From Prosapia bicincta (lineage: Eukaryota > Arthropoda > Insecta > Hemiptera > Cercopidae): a stretch of DNA of 64,000 bases. Of this stretch, positions 61,901 to 64,000 are shown piece by piece. Positions within the stretch are counted from its first letter, which is position 1. Every line of letters starts with the position of its first letter. Made by a program: the position numbers and the translations under genes. Below the pieces are notes generated by a model. That model had not been told where the DNA came from. It worked only from the letters and a program-made list of their open reading frames with translations, and did no database searches. The stretch lies in the NCBI GenBank assembly GCA_036971475.1, contig JBAIZL010000005.1:180170386-180234385 (forward strand). The letters are read 5' to 3'.

Positions 61901-62558
61901 AAATTACTACTTATTTATTATTTCTTGAAAAGGAAATGTAGCTAGTGGACTCTACTACGTAGTCAAGGGACCATATCCAAACTAAGAATTAATAATTAAA
62001 GTGTACAGTCAAGAAAAATATAAACCAAAGACGGGTTGAATATGTAAAGTGAAAAGGGGGATAGCAATAGTGGAAAACGATATAACTTCTCTTCAACTAT
62101 AAAGCAGCAGGAATCTGCTTTGTTGAGAGTTGAGCATTGTGTTATGACAAAGTGAAGAACATCTAACTAATAGAGCAAATTTAAACAAAGCACAAATAGC
62201 TTAAGGTATAAAGTAAGTGAAGAAAATGAAGATTATTACTGAAAAAAAGAAACGATATTTGTAGAAGCTTTAAAACATAAACTAAACTTGCTTCTTAATG
62301 AATTCATTGGAATAAATGAAAAAAACGTTGTTGAAAAAATTACCTCAAGCATCGTGGTAAAATGGGTTAGGGTTAAAAATGGGTAAGGGTATAAAATAGG
62401 TAAGAGGATGAAACTGGGATAAGAGGGGGAATGTTCTTGTAGGCAAGGAATTGTGAATTGATGAACAATGAATTGTATAAGAAACACAGTCTTATTCCAA
62501 AGATTAACACAACTTCTGTGAAAAAGTTCTGTTTTCATTTTTTAATACACAAAAAAAA

Positions 62559-62559
<1 letters not shown>
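61901..62559. other. AT-rich intergenic DNA, no gene seen
   Basis: The minus-strand frame at 62236-62538 (100 codons) is unrecognised and composed of repetitive GGGTTAGGG-like words on the plus strand (62363-62425). Confidence 0.5.

Positions 62560-62633
<74 letters not shown>
62560..62633. repeat. (CA)n(TA)n microsatellite
   Basis: A short CA run followed by about 27 TA dinucleotides. Confidence 0.97.
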
Positions 62634-62635
<2 letters not shown>

Positions 62636-62814
62636 AGAATGGCCTATGTTGTAGTCTGACTCTGAGTTTCACTATGTTATTTTATTTTGTTAAAATATAA
62701 AGACAGATATTTACAATTATTTCTCTCAAATATGGGAAATACTGTTTTTAAATGTAATTTGAGTTTTTTTGGTTGCTGAGTTTTTATTTTAAAAGAAACT
62801 TCATTTGTAATTTA

Positions 62815-63225
62815 TGTAACGAAATAACCCACCCAAGCTAAGAAAAAAACGCAGAATACCCCAACCCAATATACTGTAAATACAAACCCAAAATAACTAG
62901 ACGAAAAATAACTGAAACCCCAAGGTACCAGACAAACCTATGGTAACTAAATATCGGAAATAACCCAATCCAAGAAAATTAAAACTTAAGAAAAACCCCG
63001 ACATAATGCAGCCTGAGGTAACTTAAAAACTTGAGATATTTAAAACCCTTAGTTATACCATTCCAAGCTTACTAAAACCCTATGATATACTAAATCATTC
63101 ACTAAACTCTAGGATAAGACCCAATATAACTAAATCTCAAGATAATCCAACTTAAGAAATCTAAAACTCCAAAATAACTCATTGCAAGATAATTATAAAC
63201 CCAAGAAAACTAAGAACCCAAAGTA
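62815..63225. repeat. degenerate ~20-35-bp repeat rich in TAACTAAAACCC
   Basis: Words such as AACCCAA, ATAACTAAAACCCCAAG and CCAAGATAA recur with irregular spacing. It ends in an A-rich run near 63240. Confidence 0.7.
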
Positions 63226-64000
63226 ACAACAACAACAAAAAAAAAAACAAAAATAAAATAATAACAGAAGAATGAGAAGAAAATTTCATTTAAAAATAAT
63301 TTTAAAATATCAGTTTTGCTTTTTCATGACCACTCAATTTTCTTTTGAGTATTTTTACATAGCATAAGTTCCTTATTTGGTGGTTGTCATATTGTAGGCA
63401 GGAAGGGTAACGTTGCATAGTAAATGATGAGAGGTCTTTTGCCAAAACGACTTATTTTATATTTGCTCATTTTACATAACAGGACTGAATCGATCAGTTA
63501 CCTTATTATGCTACAGGAAGAGGAGACTGTATGAAGACCAGAGCAATAAGATTGCTCTGGCAGTTGCTATGGAAACCACAAACAATTTTAGATAGAACAG
63601 TTGAAATCTGTTTAGAGATCCTTTACTCTCGTACATACCTATACATTTCTGTTTATGAGTATATGTGTTTGGTGACAATTTTAGGAATGGGGCAAACATA
63701 TAGTACTGATCACATTTATTTATTGTCATACTTAGTGTCTTTAGCCTACTTATAGTGTCTTTAGCCTACTTAGTGTCTTAGCCTACTAAGAGTAAACATT
63801 TTAATTACATCTCTCTACAAAATTAGATGTGGAGAAATTACTTCATTTACAAATATGTGAAGATAAATACACCAGCCGACTACTCCCCCCAATGCCAATG
63901 AGATGCACATGTATAATAAATATGGGACCTTAACATTCTTATCCAACTCTAAAACCTTTTATATTATTTAAAAATCTCTGAGAATCAAACAATAGTTATA
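63226..64000. other. intergenic DNA, no gene seen
   Basis: Three short direct repeats of TAGTGTCTTTAGCCTACT lie at 63731-63788. Frames at 63511-63729 (minus) and 63531-63755 (plus) overlap each other and are unrecognised. Confidence 0.55.

Noticed and set aside
62363..62425. Telomere-like GGGTTAGGG words
   Set aside because: Irregular GGGTTAGGGTTAAAAATGGG phrases without a true TTAGG or TTAGGG array.

Overview
The window is AT-rich eukaryotic nuclear DNA, most likely from an arthropod and plausibly a hemipteran insect. The evidence is animal-type non-LTR retrotransposons, splice-like exon borders, (TA)n, (GT)n and (CA)n microsatellites, and one AAA-ATPase-like gene of a kind I know from insect genomes. 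The species is inference. There are no operons, no bacterial gene spacing and no CRISPR.

Only one stretch looks like an intact protein-coding gene: 14126-16060 on the minus strand. It is a large exon for an AAA-ATPase-like (PF09820 type) protein with a PD-(D/E)XK-like C-terminus. Both ends carry splice-site consensus. Its Walker B glutamate is replaced by histidine, and its nuclease residues appear lost.

Mobile DNA makes up most of the rest. A nearly full-length I/Ingi-like non-LTR element (about 7736-11980) has a 15-bp target-site duplication and a single reading frame (endonuclease, reverse transcriptase, RNase H, zinc knuckle) broken by a few mutations. Its 5' end folds as an HDV-like self-cleaving ribozyme. 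A much older RTE-like element lies at 33640-36560, and a 3' scrap of a similar element at about 41.4 kb. Four long inverted-repeat (foldback) elements lie at 13.2, 13.6, 25.7 and 61.5 kb and share a hammerhead-like core. A Helitron-like 3' end may follow the first satellite.

Tandem repeats occupy roughly a third of the window (my sum of the arrays listed), in at least a dozen unrelated families. Periods are 79 bp (1.5-3.6 kb), ~36 and ~45 bp (5-6 kb), 103 bp (16.5-21 kb), 56 bp (28-30 kb), ~68 bp (38-40 kb), ~31 and 124 bp (42.5-43.7 kb), 36 bp (46 kb), 100 bp (47.8-57.7 kb, by far the largest) and 57 bp (58.4 kb). The 79-, 56- and 100-bp arrays show higher-order structure. The 100-bp array grades from homogeneous to diverged subfamilies. 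Stretches between these features are AT-rich and hold no gene I can support.
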